From the NCBI RefSeq assembly GCF_021278985.1, contig NZ_CP082833.1, positions 2,418,001-2,482,000 on the forward strand: DNA of 64,000 nucleotides. Reading direction: 5' to 3'. The translations under genes and the position numbers were made by a program. The notes beneath the pieces were generated by a model, which saw only the letters and a list, made by a program, of their open reading frames with translations, was not told where the DNA came from and did no database searches. The DNA is from Citrobacter rodentium NBRC 105723 = DSM 16636 (GTDB taxonomy: Bacteria > Pseudomonadota > Gammaproteobacteria > Enterobacterales > Enterobacteriaceae). Shown one piece after another: positions 46,301 through 54,053 of this stretch (positions within the stretch are counted from its first letter, which is position 1; each line of letters starts with the position of its first letter).

Positions 46301-48179
46301 ACGCCATCTCATCGATCGCCTTGCCAGCGCCGTCTTTGGCAGCCTGAAGGTTATCGCCGACAGCGTTAGCAACGGCCTGTTCCACGGCCGCCACGTCAGT
46401 TGCGTCGTTAACGGCCTGGTGGGCGGTATCCTTCTGCTCGTTGCTCAGATATGCCATGTCATCCACGGCCTGATTCGTTTCCGATTTGGCGTTCTCCAGA
46501 TTCTGTGCAACAGCATCAGTAACGGTTTTTTCCACGTCCGGAACGGTAGTCGCCGTCTGGATGGTTTCCTTCGCCTGAGTCTTCTGCTCATCGCTCAGGT
46601 ATGCCATGTCGTCCACGGCCTGAAGCGCTTCCGATTTGGCGCTTTCCAGATCCTGTGCGGCAGCATTGATAACGGCCTCTTCCACACCTCCAGCGTCGGT
46701 CGCATCGTTAACGGCCTGGTGGGCGCTATCCTTCTGCTCATCGCTCAGGTGTGACATTTCGTCGATCGCTTTGTCGGCGTCGACTTTGGCAGTCTGAAGG
46801 CTATCTCCGGCGGCATCGGCAACAGTTTGTTCTACGGTCGCCACGTCGGTCGCATCATTAACGGCCTGGTGGGCGTTGTCCTTCTGCTCATCACTCAGGT
46901 GTGACATCTCGTCGATCGCCTTGTCGGCATCGTTTTTGGCGGCCTGAAGGTTATCGTTGGCAGCACCGGCAACGGCCTGTTCCACAGTCGCCACATCGGT
47001 CGCGTCGTTAACAGCCTTCTGGACATTATCCTTTTGCTCATCGCTCAGGTAGGCCATGTCATCCACGGCCTGAGTCGCTTCCGATTTGGTGCTCTCCAGA
47101 TTCTGCGCGGCAGCATTGGCAACGGTTTTTTCCACGTCCGGAACGGTAGTCGCAGCCTGGATGGTTTCCTTCGCCTGAGTTTTCTGCTCGCCGCTCAGGT
47201 AGGCCATGTCATCCACGGCCTGAGCTGCTTCCGATTTGGCGCTCTCGATATTCTGCGCGGCAGCATTGGCAACGGTTTTTTCTACGTCCTGAACGGTAGT
47301 CGCAGCCTGGATGGCTTCCTTCGCCTGAGTTTTCTGATCATCGCTCAGGTATGCCATGTCATTCACGGTCTGAGTCGCTTCCGATTTGGCGCTCTCCAGA
47401 TTCTGCGCGGCAGCATCAGCAACGGCCTGTTCCACGACCGCGACATCAGTTGCATTGTCAACAGTGTTATGGGCGTTATCCTTCTGCTCGTCGCTCAGGT
47501 GAGACATATCGTCGATTGCCTTGCTGGCATCACTTTTGGCGCCCGCAAGGTTATCTTTGGCAGCATCGGCAACGGCCTGTTCCACGGCCGCAACGTCGGT
47601 CGCATTGTCAACGGCCTTGTGGGCGTTATCCTTCTGCGCATCGCTCAGGTGAGACATATCGTCGATCGCCTTGCTGGCGTCGCCTTTGACGCCAGCAAGG
47701 TTATCGTTGGTTGTATCCTGACTCTTATGATGACTGCTGCTATCGTTATTGTTATTGACTACAGCAATCGCGAGACCGCTTGCCGCGGCTACCGCAATTA
47801 AAGGTACGACCCAAAAATACTCTTCACTGGCGTTTGCGGCCGTTTCAGCTCCTTCAAATATTTCATCAATGCTCTGTAATGGTTTAAATTGCAGACCGTT
47901 GAATTGTTCTTTTACGAGATAATCGCCTTCAAAAATCTCCTTGCCATCGTCGAAAACCAGCTTCTTTTTCTTGTCGCCGAAAAAGTCTTTGATGACAATT
48001 TTCTGATTATCTTTCAACAGGATAGTAAGAGTATTATTTTCCTTCTGTACTCCCGTGACATCCCTTGCTGAAACAGGTAAGCGGATCGCTCCACTTTGAG
48101 CAGGGGCTACCCCTGTCATGCCTGCCGCGCTTGTAAGCTTTTCGCCTGATGGCGAGAAAAAATCAATTGTTCCATTCAT
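43305..48179 (-). CDS. Giant type I-secreted protein with 15 GA-like modules
   Basis: 1,624 residues from the ATG at 48179 (MNGTIDFFSPSG). An N-terminal BapA/LapA-like retention region (about 1-110) is followed by a hydrophobic segment (about 122-141), 15 tandem 50-residue modules (about 157-907), a long hydrophobic amphipathic region (about 915-1440) with three related 60-residue units containing SPFKGIIDAVGS-type motifs, and an acidic tail ending LNEDSYHFAAA. No RTX nonapeptides are visible. It is probably exported by the type I system encoded just downstream. Its function is unknown: adhesin and membrane-active protein are both possible. Confidence 0.85.
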   Translation of the reverse strand: MNGTIDFFSPSGEKLTSAAGMTGVAPAQSGAIRLPVSARDVTGVQKENNTLTILLKDNQKIVIKDFFGDKKKKLVFDDGKEIFEGDYLVKEQFNGLQFKPLQSIDEIFEGAETAANASEEYFWVVPLIAVAAASGLAIAVVNNNNDSSSHHKSQDTTNDNLAGVKGDASKAIDDMSHLSDAQKDNAHKAVDNATDVAAVEQAVADAAKDNLAGAKSDASKAIDDMSHLSDEQKDNAHNTVDNATDVAVVEQAVADAAAQNLESAKSEATQTVNDMAYLSDDQKTQAKEAIQAATTVQDVEKTVANAAAQNIESAKSEAAQAVDDMAYLSGEQKTQAKETIQAATTVPDVEKTVANAAAQNLESTKSEATQAVDDMAYLSDEQKDNVQKAVNDATDVATVEQAVAGAANDNLQAAKNDADKAIDEMSHLSDEQKDNAHQAVNDATDVATVEQTVADAAGDSLQTAKVDADKAIDEMSHLSDEQKDSAHQAVNDATDAGGVEEAVINAAAQDLESAKSEALQAVDDMAYLSDEQKTQAKETIQTATTVPDVEKTVTDAVAQNLENAKSETNQAVDDMAYLSNEQKDTAHQAVNDATDVAAVEQAVANAVGDNLQAAKDGAGKAIDEMAYLSDEQKDIAHQTVNDATDVAAVEQAVANAVGDNLQAAKDGAGKAIDEMAYLSNEQKDSAHQAVNNATDVAVVEQVVAGASGNNLLAAKDGAGKAIDEMAYLSDEQKDIAHQAVNNATDVAAVEQAVANAVGDNLLAAKDGAGKAIDEMAYLSDEQKDIAHQAVNNATDVAAVEQVVAGASGDNLLAAKDGAGKAIDEMAYLSDEQKDSAHQAVNNATDVAAVEQVVANAASDNLQAAKEEAGKAIDEMPNLSDEQKDNAHQAVNDATDVAAVEKVLGDAISLNDENNPTFLDSLFNMVGNIVGGIWDVITAIPKGLLEALKSVVSSLGDYHFTLESAPAALTGAALVIWEAAVEIIHAPLSFLSNLVQWITGFTTGVLGGIWGPLGLIPHFLNGVLIIIDGVFNAAKAIIESIGVGVISIPAIITGSIAWAINLGKGLCAVLSGDSSAMEEFINNISQSLSQNPLIPLLLGDLFVAIMLIPKLAVEGIGVAAEWILGIITGILQVIPGIIPVAGIVSDLPLAIDGVVIAIHYGVSNVVNLITKLGMALIMGIPIGISTGTSLVTIVESFIKGMLGLSSDEDVASNPINDFIDDIINFIDSPISGIGEIISSIVSGIGQFISNPLGTIGDMIQGVIDLILSPFKGIIDAVGSFVDFITSPFEAAGGFIGDIIEGIGNIISNPFGAIGEMVQNVIDLIISPFKGIIDAVGSIINVVTHPVDAIFNLIGDSVGLAFKFITDPLGTITELFNNVIDTILSPFKGIIDFVGSIIYGITHPLETLANIFNDIVAKIFGGSSTETTEVVAESFNAIIDTVETAVEVATPAAKAVDDLLVHAEATVEKILSAPVELVFGENNENSVSVNELAEITSTLNELAGYADTNVVSLTDMAEAKPSQVAVTPAVSEELTATADVQPSQEAITPAVSEELTAVQLTSLLEENSPSEVDLDSLIGTESTLTVAETHIPEQQHSVEETGGYSVLNKIITQLQLNEDSYHFAAA
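45458..47710 (-). repeat. 15 tandem 150-bp repeats coding GA-like three-helix modules
   Basis: Each unit encodes 50 residues on the pattern NLxxAKxxAxxAIDxMxxLSDEQKxxAxxxVxxATDVAxVExxVxxA. There are two sub-types, with DEQKDxAHQAV or DEQKTQAKETI in the second helix. Units 9-14 are very similar to one another, a sign of recent duplication. The pattern resembles the GA module known from albumin-binding proteins of Gram-positive bacteria. Confidence 0.9.
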
Positions 48180-48306
48180 AGATATCAGTCCCAAATTTAT
48201 TTGCAAATAAGAAAACACACAGTGATCGGGTACAACTCATATGGGAACATCCTTAATTCCATTTCCTGATTCGATATGTTTTCCTATACATAGAAAGCAA
48301 AATCCC

Positions 48307-48765
48307 TTAGCTTAGCTGTGGCTTGTCAGTTTTTTCCTTTCCCATGTTCTTAATGATGTCGAGAATACCGTCGAGATTGAAAGCAATCGCTTCTTTCATC
48401 AGCATGATGATATCCTGAGGTGTAGAGAATAATTTTGTTAGTTCATGGAAAGACAGTTTTACTTTTTGTTCATCCTCTTTGATGTAAACAATCATCCCCT
48501 CTGAAAGTACTCTCTTTACCCACTTTTCTAAATTACGACTATCAATAACCGTTGAGAGTGACTTTAATAACTTCATTACATCTGGCTTGTTGTCCTGGTC
48601 TGATACGGCTGAAAAAAGGCCATCAAGAGATTTTTCTCCCAGGTTATCCAACAGAGGCGCCAGAATATCTTTTTGTAAATCAGCGACGAACATCAGGCGA
48701 TTCCACGCTTGTAATTTAACTAACATAAACTTCTTGTCGTTTAAGATAATTTCTTTATTTTCCAT
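48307..48765 (-). CDS. Unknown 152-residue protein, possibly a chaperone of the secreted protein
   Basis: An acidic, helical cytoplasmic protein starting MENKEIILNDKKFMLVKLQA. The layout (short beta start, then helices, ending VKLSFHELTKLFSTPQDIIM) reminds me of phage tail-assembly-chaperone-like proteins, but I cannot confirm a family. It precedes the giant secreted protein by 127 bp on the same strand, so it may be its chaperone or regulator. Confidence 0.6.
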   Translation of the reverse strand: MENKEIILNDKKFMLVKLQAWNRLMFVADLQKDILAPLLDNLGEKSLDGLFSAVSDQDNKPDVMKLLKSLSTVIDSRNLEKWVKRVLSEGMIVYIKEDEQKVKLSFHELTKLFSTPQDIIMLMKEAIAFNLDGILDIIKNMGKEKTDKPQLS

Positions 48766-49652
48766 AATTAATGTGTTCTCTGGCGGGGTTGTGGGTTTCT
48801 CAGGAGAAGGCCGCCGTCTCTCCTCCTGAAAGAATATTTGGTTACCCCCAGACAGTTGGAGTGGTTACTACCCGTTCGAAAATCATTTCCACAGCACCAG
48901 TGAATGAACCACACACCGTCAGATATCAGCCTGAGAAGTTGTTAGCGCAGTGCAACCTCCCGTTTGGCCGTTTATCCAGGGGGGCATGTGGCTTACTATC
49001 AGTATCCAGATTTCTCGTTAATGTTATCTGGATACACCACCAGTTGTATTTTTGTAGTGGGATTTGTTTTCAGGCACTTTTCTTTTTTCTATACATCCTC
49101 CCTTTACTGGTAAACAAGAAACAATTGAATTAACTTGAATGTCATGGTAATGAATTTGTTTAATTGAAAAAATTTACCACTTTTTAGCTTACACTCCAGT
49201 CAATATCTCCATTTATATCTTAAAAACCACTCAAAGAGGCGACAACAGGCGACTCCTGCTCAATACTAAACATCTTGGTAAATAAGAAAAACCCTTAAGC
49301 AGAATAGCGTGATGAATTTAAGAAAAATGCTCAAAGTGTATTCCTAATTTCGCCGTGAGCGGTAAGGAATTTGTTTGTGAAGAACGCGTTTAATTCCAGA
49401 ATTGATTTGATAAAGAGAGTCGTGAATTTGACGACATGTAATAGGGAGCGCAAATATCTGGATTCCGGTAGCCGACAACGGATATTTGTTGCAGAAAAGG
49501 GAGGGCGTGAACTTGCTGAACGGCGCCCGGAGAGCGCCGAATGGGGGGCGTGTAGATATCAAAACACAGTTTATTAAGTCATAGTGAATCCGTTACAAGA
49601 GCCTGCCAACTGTTTAATACCATCTGGCGATCCTTATACGATTGACCTGGCG
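48766..49652. other. Long intergenic region upstream of the type I secretion locus
   Basis: About 890 bases without a convincing gene on either strand. It should contain the promoter of the 48765-38138 gene cluster. AT-rich tracts occur around 49140-49230. A small hairpin (GGCGC / GCGCC) is near 49523-49539. No insertion-sequence ends were recognised. Confidence 0.5.
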
Positions 49653-50423
49653 CTACCCTTCAAGCAGTCTCTCCTGCATCAAAGCGCAGGCCTGCGGCGT
49701 CAGCTGAAACTCCTCGTTTAGCCATGCGGCAATGTTGCCATAACGGTCGTGAATGGCTGTAAGCGCCGACGCAAGATATGACTCTTTTACCGTCAGGATG
49801 TCGGCAAGGGTCTGTCTTCCCTGCGCGCTGAGGCTTTCACCCAGCATATTGAGCAACTCATCTTCAACCTGGGTGAGCAGATATTCTTCCATCACCGTGT
49901 GGCGATCGCAGCCGAGGGCGAACAGCGTCAGAGCGCAGCCAACGCCGGTACGATCTTTACCCACCGCGCAATGCTGTAACAGCGCGCCGTCGAAAGGCTC
50001 CATCAGCCATCCGGCAAGCTGGCGATAGGCAGCATTATTGAACGGCAGCTGGCGATAAAGCTCCAGCATAAACTGTTCGCCATTGAGGTCATTAAGCGTG
50101 GCGGCGTTAAAATGGGTTACTTTTGCATTCACGTCGTGAATGAGCGGATTGGCAGGGGCGTTAAGGTAGTGGGCTTGTTTATTCAGGTTATCGGGGCAGC
50201 GATTCACTTCGTCCGGGTCACGATAATCTATCACCCGACTAAGCGGGATTGAGTCCAGATGTTTTACGTCATCTGTCGTTATCATGTGTAGCGAACCGGA
50301 ACGGAGTAATTTTCCCGTGCGTACGCGGCGACCATCGACGGTACGCTGACCGCCCATGTCACGAAAGTTGATACCGCCCTGCAGCGTTAAAAAAGCCGGA
50401 TGGTATCTCTGGCTGGTTACCAT
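49653..50423 (-). CDS. Tyrosine-protein phosphatase family protein
   Basis: 256 residues from the ATG at 50423, chosen because AGGGAGGAAAT sits directly before it. The N-terminus (GGINFRDMGGQRTVDGRRVR) and the catalytic loop HCAVGKDRTG, with the CX5R motif (Cys and Arg), identify the bacterial Y_phosphatase3 family of tyrosine/serine and phosphoinositide phosphatases. There is no signal peptide. The substrate is unknown. It stands alone between the type I region and croI. Confidence 0.9.
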   Translation of the reverse strand: MVTSQRYHPAFLTLQGGINFRDMGGQRTVDGRRVRTGKLLRSGSLHMITTDDVKHLDSIPLSRVIDYRDPDEVNRCPDNLNKQAHYLNAPANPLIHDVNAKVTHFNAATLNDLNGEQFMLELYRQLPFNNAAYRQLAGWLMEPFDGALLQHCAVGKDRTGVGCALTLFALGCDRHTVMEEYLLTQVEDELLNMLGESLSAQGRQTLADILTVKESYLASALTAIHDRYGNIAAWLNEEFQLTPQACALMQERLLEG

Positions 50424-51163
50424 ATTTCCTCCCTGTAAACATTCTGGTTCCAGTCTCAGGCCCGAATGTCGGGCCTTACATTTTGTTGTCTGCCCGGATA
50501 ATGCCGGCAATGGCTACCGATCGATTCACGGTATTGCTCACTGCGATGACCCATACATCTCAGGCATCATTAAACGGAGAGTATCATGTTTCGTTATCTT
50601 TCTCCGCTGGCACTTTTCGGTTGCGTGGCATCACGCTGGAAGCTCTTGCGCCATTGCCACGTTATACCGAAAAAGAAAACGGTACATTTTATGAGCTTTG
50701 TACTCTTATAACAAAAGCCAGTATTATGCAACGCAGACCTTTAACCAGAGCTATCCGAGCCGTCCTGCGGCAGTGGTATAGAGGGATGTGATTAAGCATG
50801 TGTAACAGGATATTAAGGAGGGGTGTTGCAGAGTGGATTATATGAATCTGACGCGATCGAAAATATTACCCCTTGAAAACCCAAGGGGCAACAGATTAAT
50901 TATAGTTATTTGATATTTATCGTACTTTAATCGTTTTTTATGCTTCAAGTGCTTATTGCATTCTGTACCCGAGAGTACAAATGTAAGATAATCCCGTGCG
51001 GATTTATCCCTGGTGTTGCGTTGGTCTTTGACCCCCTGACCAGTATGCATTGCGAGTGCTGTTGGTCAGGTATTTTTTAAGTATAGGTAAGACCCGACAT
51101 AAAAAAAAGCTGTCCTAAAAGACAGGGGATAATAATTTCAGTGTGTGATTATCAGGAATAACA
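50424..51163. other. Intergenic region between the phosphatase and croI
   Basis: 740 bases. A perfect 7-bp hairpin GGCCCGA/TCGGGCC is at 50459-50475. A frameshifted gene-like stretch starts at the ATG near 50586 (MFRYLSPLALFGCVASRW) and cannot be followed in one frame, so it is probably a remnant. CTGACCA/TGGTCAG at 51036-51069 is an imperfect inverted repeat upstream of croI. Confidence 0.45.
51102..51125 (-). terminator. Possible minus-strand terminator upstream of croI
   Basis: On the minus strand CTGTC, six loop bases and GACAG are followed by CTTTTTTTT. No gene ends nearby on that strand except croR, whose message would first have to run antisense through croI. The stem is short. Confidence 0.45.
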
Positions 51164-51799
51164 ATGAACTCTGTTGTTGAGTTTTTTTTGCATGATTACG
51201 ATGAATTGCCGCCAGGTTTTGCCCGAGAACTCTACCGGCTCAGAAAAAGAACATTTCGTGAACGACTCGACTGGAAGGTTGAATGCATCGACGACCAGGA
51301 GAAAGATCAATTTGACAACGAAAACACGACCTACCTGTTAGGTATGCATGACGGTCAGCTGCTTTGCGGCGCGCGCTTTATCGATGCGACGCATCCTACG
51401 ATGATCAGCGAAATATTCCATGCTTACTTTGATGATATAAAGCTTCCCACCGATATTCCCTGCTGTGAAATCAGCCGCCTGTTCCTGGATAAAGAAAGAC
51501 GCGACTCCGGTAATTTGCGTGGTATGCCTGTGAGTAAAGCGCTTTTTCTCGCGATGATAATCTATTGTATGAAACGGCAGTATCGGGGAATGTACGCTGT
51601 CGCCAGCCGCGGCATGTATGCCATCTTTCGTCATGCGAACTGGAAGGTGGAGGTCATTCAGAAGGGGCTTTCTGAGAAGGGCGAAACTATCTACTATATC
51701 TTCATGCCTGCCAGCACAAGCGCTGTCGAAGACATCATCAGCAAAGACAAAGCTGGTGACTGGCTGCGTGAGATGCTTCAACAACTGCGCCGTATGTAA
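51164..51799 (+). CDS. croI: CroI, acyl-homoserine-lactone synthase
   Basis: 211 residues of the LuxI family. Conserved residues are visible: the N-terminal arginine and tryptophan (LRKRTFRERLDWKV), the acidic DxxD/E region (CIDDQEKDQFDN), LLGMHDGQLLCGARF, and CEISRLFLDKERRDSG with the catalytic-site E and R. It makes an N-acyl-homoserine lactone from SAM and acyl-ACP; C. rodentium CroI is reported to make mainly C4-HSL. It converges with croR. Confidence 0.96.
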   Translation: MNSVVEFFLHDYDELPPGFARELYRLRKRTFRERLDWKVECIDDQEKDQFDNENTTYLLGMHDGQLLCGARFIDATHPTMISEIFHAYFDDIKLPTDIPCCEISRLFLDKERRDSGNLRGMPVSKALFLAMIIYCMKRQYRGMYAVASRGMYAIFRHANWKVEVIQKGLSEKGETIYYIFMPASTSAVEDIISKDKAGDWLREMLQQLRRM

Positions 51800-51814
51800 G
51801 CAGGTATCCGGGGC

Positions 51815-52507
51815 TCAGTTATCCAGTAATCTGAGCTCCATGCCGAGTTTTACCGCATGTCTGGCGTTATTTACCCCGAGCTTCTTCATCGCATTGCTCA
51901 TATGAAATTTCACCGTTCGTTCGGTAATAGATAAAATCAGCGAAACTTCTGCGTAGGTTTTCCCGGCGCTGACCCATTTCAGAATTTGCCGTTCCCGCGG
52001 CGATAAGAAAACATTCTTTTTCTGATGCACTTTACTGTAAAGATTGAGTGTTTTCTGATGTAGCTGAACGAGAAAGTGCATAAAATATGAACGATTCGCT
52101 GTCATATCAATGCCCGAGTCTTTGTGGCTGATAATGGACAGTACAACCAGATTGTTCAGATAATCATGCAGCGGAAACGTATGCCCCTGGTAGATGTTAT
52201 GTTCAGAACTTTCATTGAAAATGCGCGTCAGGTTGTAACCGCCTGACAAGAGAACTTTGTTCTCCCAGTAAAAATCTTCTACGCTGCTCAACGCCCGGAT
52301 AATAACCGGATCGATAAACTGGTATTTTCTTTCCAGATAGATATCGAACCACTGCGGATTATTATTGATTATCCGCATTTGCGAGGGGTCTTTCTTGTTT
52401 ACTATCGCGTAGGCATAGGTCGTATCTTTGTAGACCTCAAAGACCTTATTCAGCTCATTCTGGATTAACGCATTGATTCCTTTGTCATTGTAGTACGTAT
52501 CCTTCAC
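51815..52507 (-). CDS. croR: CroR, LuxR-type quorum-sensing regulator
   Basis: About 230 residues. The N-terminal autoinducer-binding domain has the conserved pattern YAYAIVNKKDPSQ, QWFDIYLERKYQFIDPVI, FYWENK and the LHDYLNN segment. The C-terminal LuxR helix-turn-helix is FLSPRERQILKWVSAGKTYA and LSITERTVKFHMSNAMKKLG. There is no ATG start: the open frame continues to a TTG at 52597, but the GTG at 52507 (VKDTYYNDKGIN) aligns with the start of the YenR/ExpR family (recalled MIIDYFDNESIN), so I use it. It converges with croI across 15 bp. Confidence 0.9.
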   Translation of the reverse strand: MKDTYYNDKGINALIQNELNKVFEVYKDTTYAYAIVNKKDPSQMRIINNNPQWFDIYLERKYQFIDPVIIRALSSVEDFYWENKVLLSGGYNLTRIFNESSEHNIYQGHTFPLHDYLNNLVVLSIISHKDSGIDMTANRSYFMHFLVQLHQKTLNLYSKVHQKKNVFLSPRERQILKWVSAGKTYAEVSLILSITERTVKFHMSNAMKKLGVNNARHAVKLGMELRLLDN

Positions 52508-52834
52508 GTCAGTTACAGCCTCTTGGATGAATGGTTGAAGATGTATAGTCTGCGTCGTTAGCCTGTAAAAAGATAGGGTTTGCAATGACAATGTCAAAGC
52601 GAAGCGAACGGCGCCAAACCTGTTACTTGTTACTGTAAGGTCATAGTGTCTCCGCTACCCGCTGATTTTTCGTTTGAGAAGGAGGGATGTGTTAGTCGTA
52701 TACATTGCATTGAGCTATTCAGTAAGGGGGAAGGGGGCAGAATAGACGTGAGTAATCTGCCAGTGAGCAATCGCGTGAACGGGCGTTTTTAGTAAGATCG
52801 GGAGGAACGATCCCGGTTCGGTGGTCGGGATCTT
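52508..52834. other. Intergenic region upstream of croR, with hairpin at 52809-52832
   Basis: About 330 bases. The open frame of croR continues to about 52650 but is probably untranslated. A 7-bp stem GATCCCG/CGGGATC with a 10-base loop and plus-strand TTTT lies just after the stop of the 52835-53035 gene, and may terminate the CDI cassette cluster. Confidence 0.5.
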
Positions 52835-53035
52835 TTAAACAATCATATTGTCTAAAACAAGGCTTATATCATTAATCAATGTACAAACTTCTTCTTTAGA
52901 AATCCCGATTCTTGTTTTAGACTCTGGAACAGAAATGCCATTACAAATTTCATTCAAAGCTGTATTCAGGATTATTAACCCATTCTCACGAATAGTTAAT
53001 TGGGCTTGTTTCCCTGAAACAGATATTACGTCCAT
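52835..53035 (-). CDS. Small hypothetical protein at the end of the CDI cassette cluster
   Basis: 66 residues starting MDVISVSGKQAQLTIRENGL with an AGGA just before the ATG. The pattern (short beta hairpin, then helices, with conserved-looking ISKEEVCTLINDISLVLDNM) is typical of small immunity or accessory proteins, but I recognise no family. It lies at the downstream end of the orphan cassettes, on the same strand. Confidence 0.55.
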   Translation of the reverse strand: MDVISVSGKQAQLTIRENGLIILNTALNEICNGISVPESKTRIGISKEEVCTLINDISLVLDNMIV

Positions 53036-53190
53036 TCATCCTATCAAATTAATGAAGTATGCTCTACCGTTTACTGGTTTACGACATCAAGTGCTTTCGG
53101 ACTACGAAATAACCTGTAGCTGATCCCAATAACTCGAATAATTATTGCTTAGATTTTTTTAAATGGCCTCTTTCTAAGAGGGACTTTAAT

Positions 53191-53295
53191 TTATTGTATA
53201 AACTTGACCCTTATTATTATACTCAGACCAGGGATTTTTTTGCTCAGGGCTACAACTTCACTGTGTTTTGCAACCAGTGCTGGCGAGTTATTCAT
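53191..53295 (-). CDS. Very small ORF or remnant after the immunity genes
   Basis: 34 codons (MNNSPALVAKHSEVVALSKK) whose ATG overlaps the stop of the preceding ORF (TAATG). It could be a coupled mini-gene, but may equally be the remnant of a toxin C-terminus. There is no other support. Confidence 0.25.
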   Translation of the reverse strand: MNNSPALVAKHSEVVALSKKIPGLSIIIRVKFIQ

Positions 53296-53474
53296 TAATG
53301 ATGATCTTCTAGTTTATATAAAAAAACCTCTTCCTTAAAACCCTCATATACATCATTAATAATGGATAAATTCCCATCATCTTCCAGTATGCTAAACCCA
53401 CCTATGTTACATTCTACATATATACCTATGCATCCATTTTCTACTTCTTTAATTCTATATTCATATAATGACAC
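53295..53474 (-). CDS. Small ORF translationally coupled to the immunity gene
   Basis: 59 codons with a GTG start that overlaps the stop of the 53474-53731 gene (TAGTG). The product (VSLYEYRIKEVENGCIGIYV) is acidic with alternating beta strands, like small immunity proteins. The overlap suggests translational coupling and so a real gene, but no family is recognised. Confidence 0.45.
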   Translation of the reverse strand: MSLYEYRIKEVENGCIGIYVECNIGGFSILEDDGNLSIINDVYEGFKEEVFLYKLEDHH

Positions 53475-53731
53475 TATTTTTTTTCAATATAATCAGTTAG
53501 TTGCGGTATATTTTTTATAGGATAGGCGAACTCATCGTTTATTTCATTAAGATCTAATAAAAATGGTTCTGATTCTACCTGCGAAAAAATCGCGATACCT
53601 TCATTGATACTTAATGATACCCAGCCTGAAATAGATGTTCGAAAAAATAACATTAGTATTTCGCAAACTAATTCATTATTTATAAAAAATGAACGCCCTC
53701 GAAAATCTTTAATATGTTCACTAACAAGCAT
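53474..53731 (-). CDS. Candidate immunity protein for the IS-interrupted CDI toxin
   Basis: 85 residues from the ATG at 53731, which has AAGGAG five bases upstream; the frame is open six bases more to a GTG. It starts 12 bp after the stop of the split toxin gene, the normal place of a CdiI gene. It is acidic and predicted mixed alpha/beta. The toxin it would neutralise cannot now be made, yet the gene is intact. Confidence 0.65.
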   Translation of the reverse strand: MLVSEHIKDFRGRSFFINNELVCEILMLFFRTSISGWVSLSINEGIAIFSQVESEPFLLDLNEINDEFAYPIKNIPQLTDYIEKK

Positions 53732-54053
53732 CTTCACTCCTTTTAAAATTTTGATGATTTTTCAGGTATTAATGTATCAAACTCATACTTACCATTAGAT
53801 AAAATTCTCAAGCTAACTGTGCTATTAGTTTTTGAACTATACACATGAATTAGGTCGTAATCTCCGCGAACAGAAGAACTTGGGATTACTGGGCTAATTT
53901 GTGTTGCATTTTCTAAAGTTTCTTTTATAGTCAACTTCGCTTGTTCAATCCCCTCTTTACCAGCGGCATAAGGTAAACGACCTTGTCCTATTTTTGTACC
54001 TAATTTCTTATTAATATTTATTGATTGAGAGGAAAGGAATTCATTGACATTTC

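Noticed and set aside
45519..46754. Long plus-strand ORFs opposite the giant type I substrate (also 47034-47801)
   Set aside because: They are antisense shadows of the 150-bp repeats, kept open by the period being divisible by three.
45458..47710. CRISPR array in the 150-bp repeats
   Set aside because: The units are contiguous coding repeats without spacers; no cas genes are nearby.
43305..48179. RTX toxin or SiiE-type Ig-repeat adhesin
   Set aside because: No GGxGxD nonapeptides and no Ig-like repeats are visible; the repeats are helical.
50586..50791. Small lipoprotein or exported protein gene starting MFRYLSPLAL
   Set aside because: The frame breaks within about 45 codons and the apparent continuation is in another frame; recorded only as a possible remnant.
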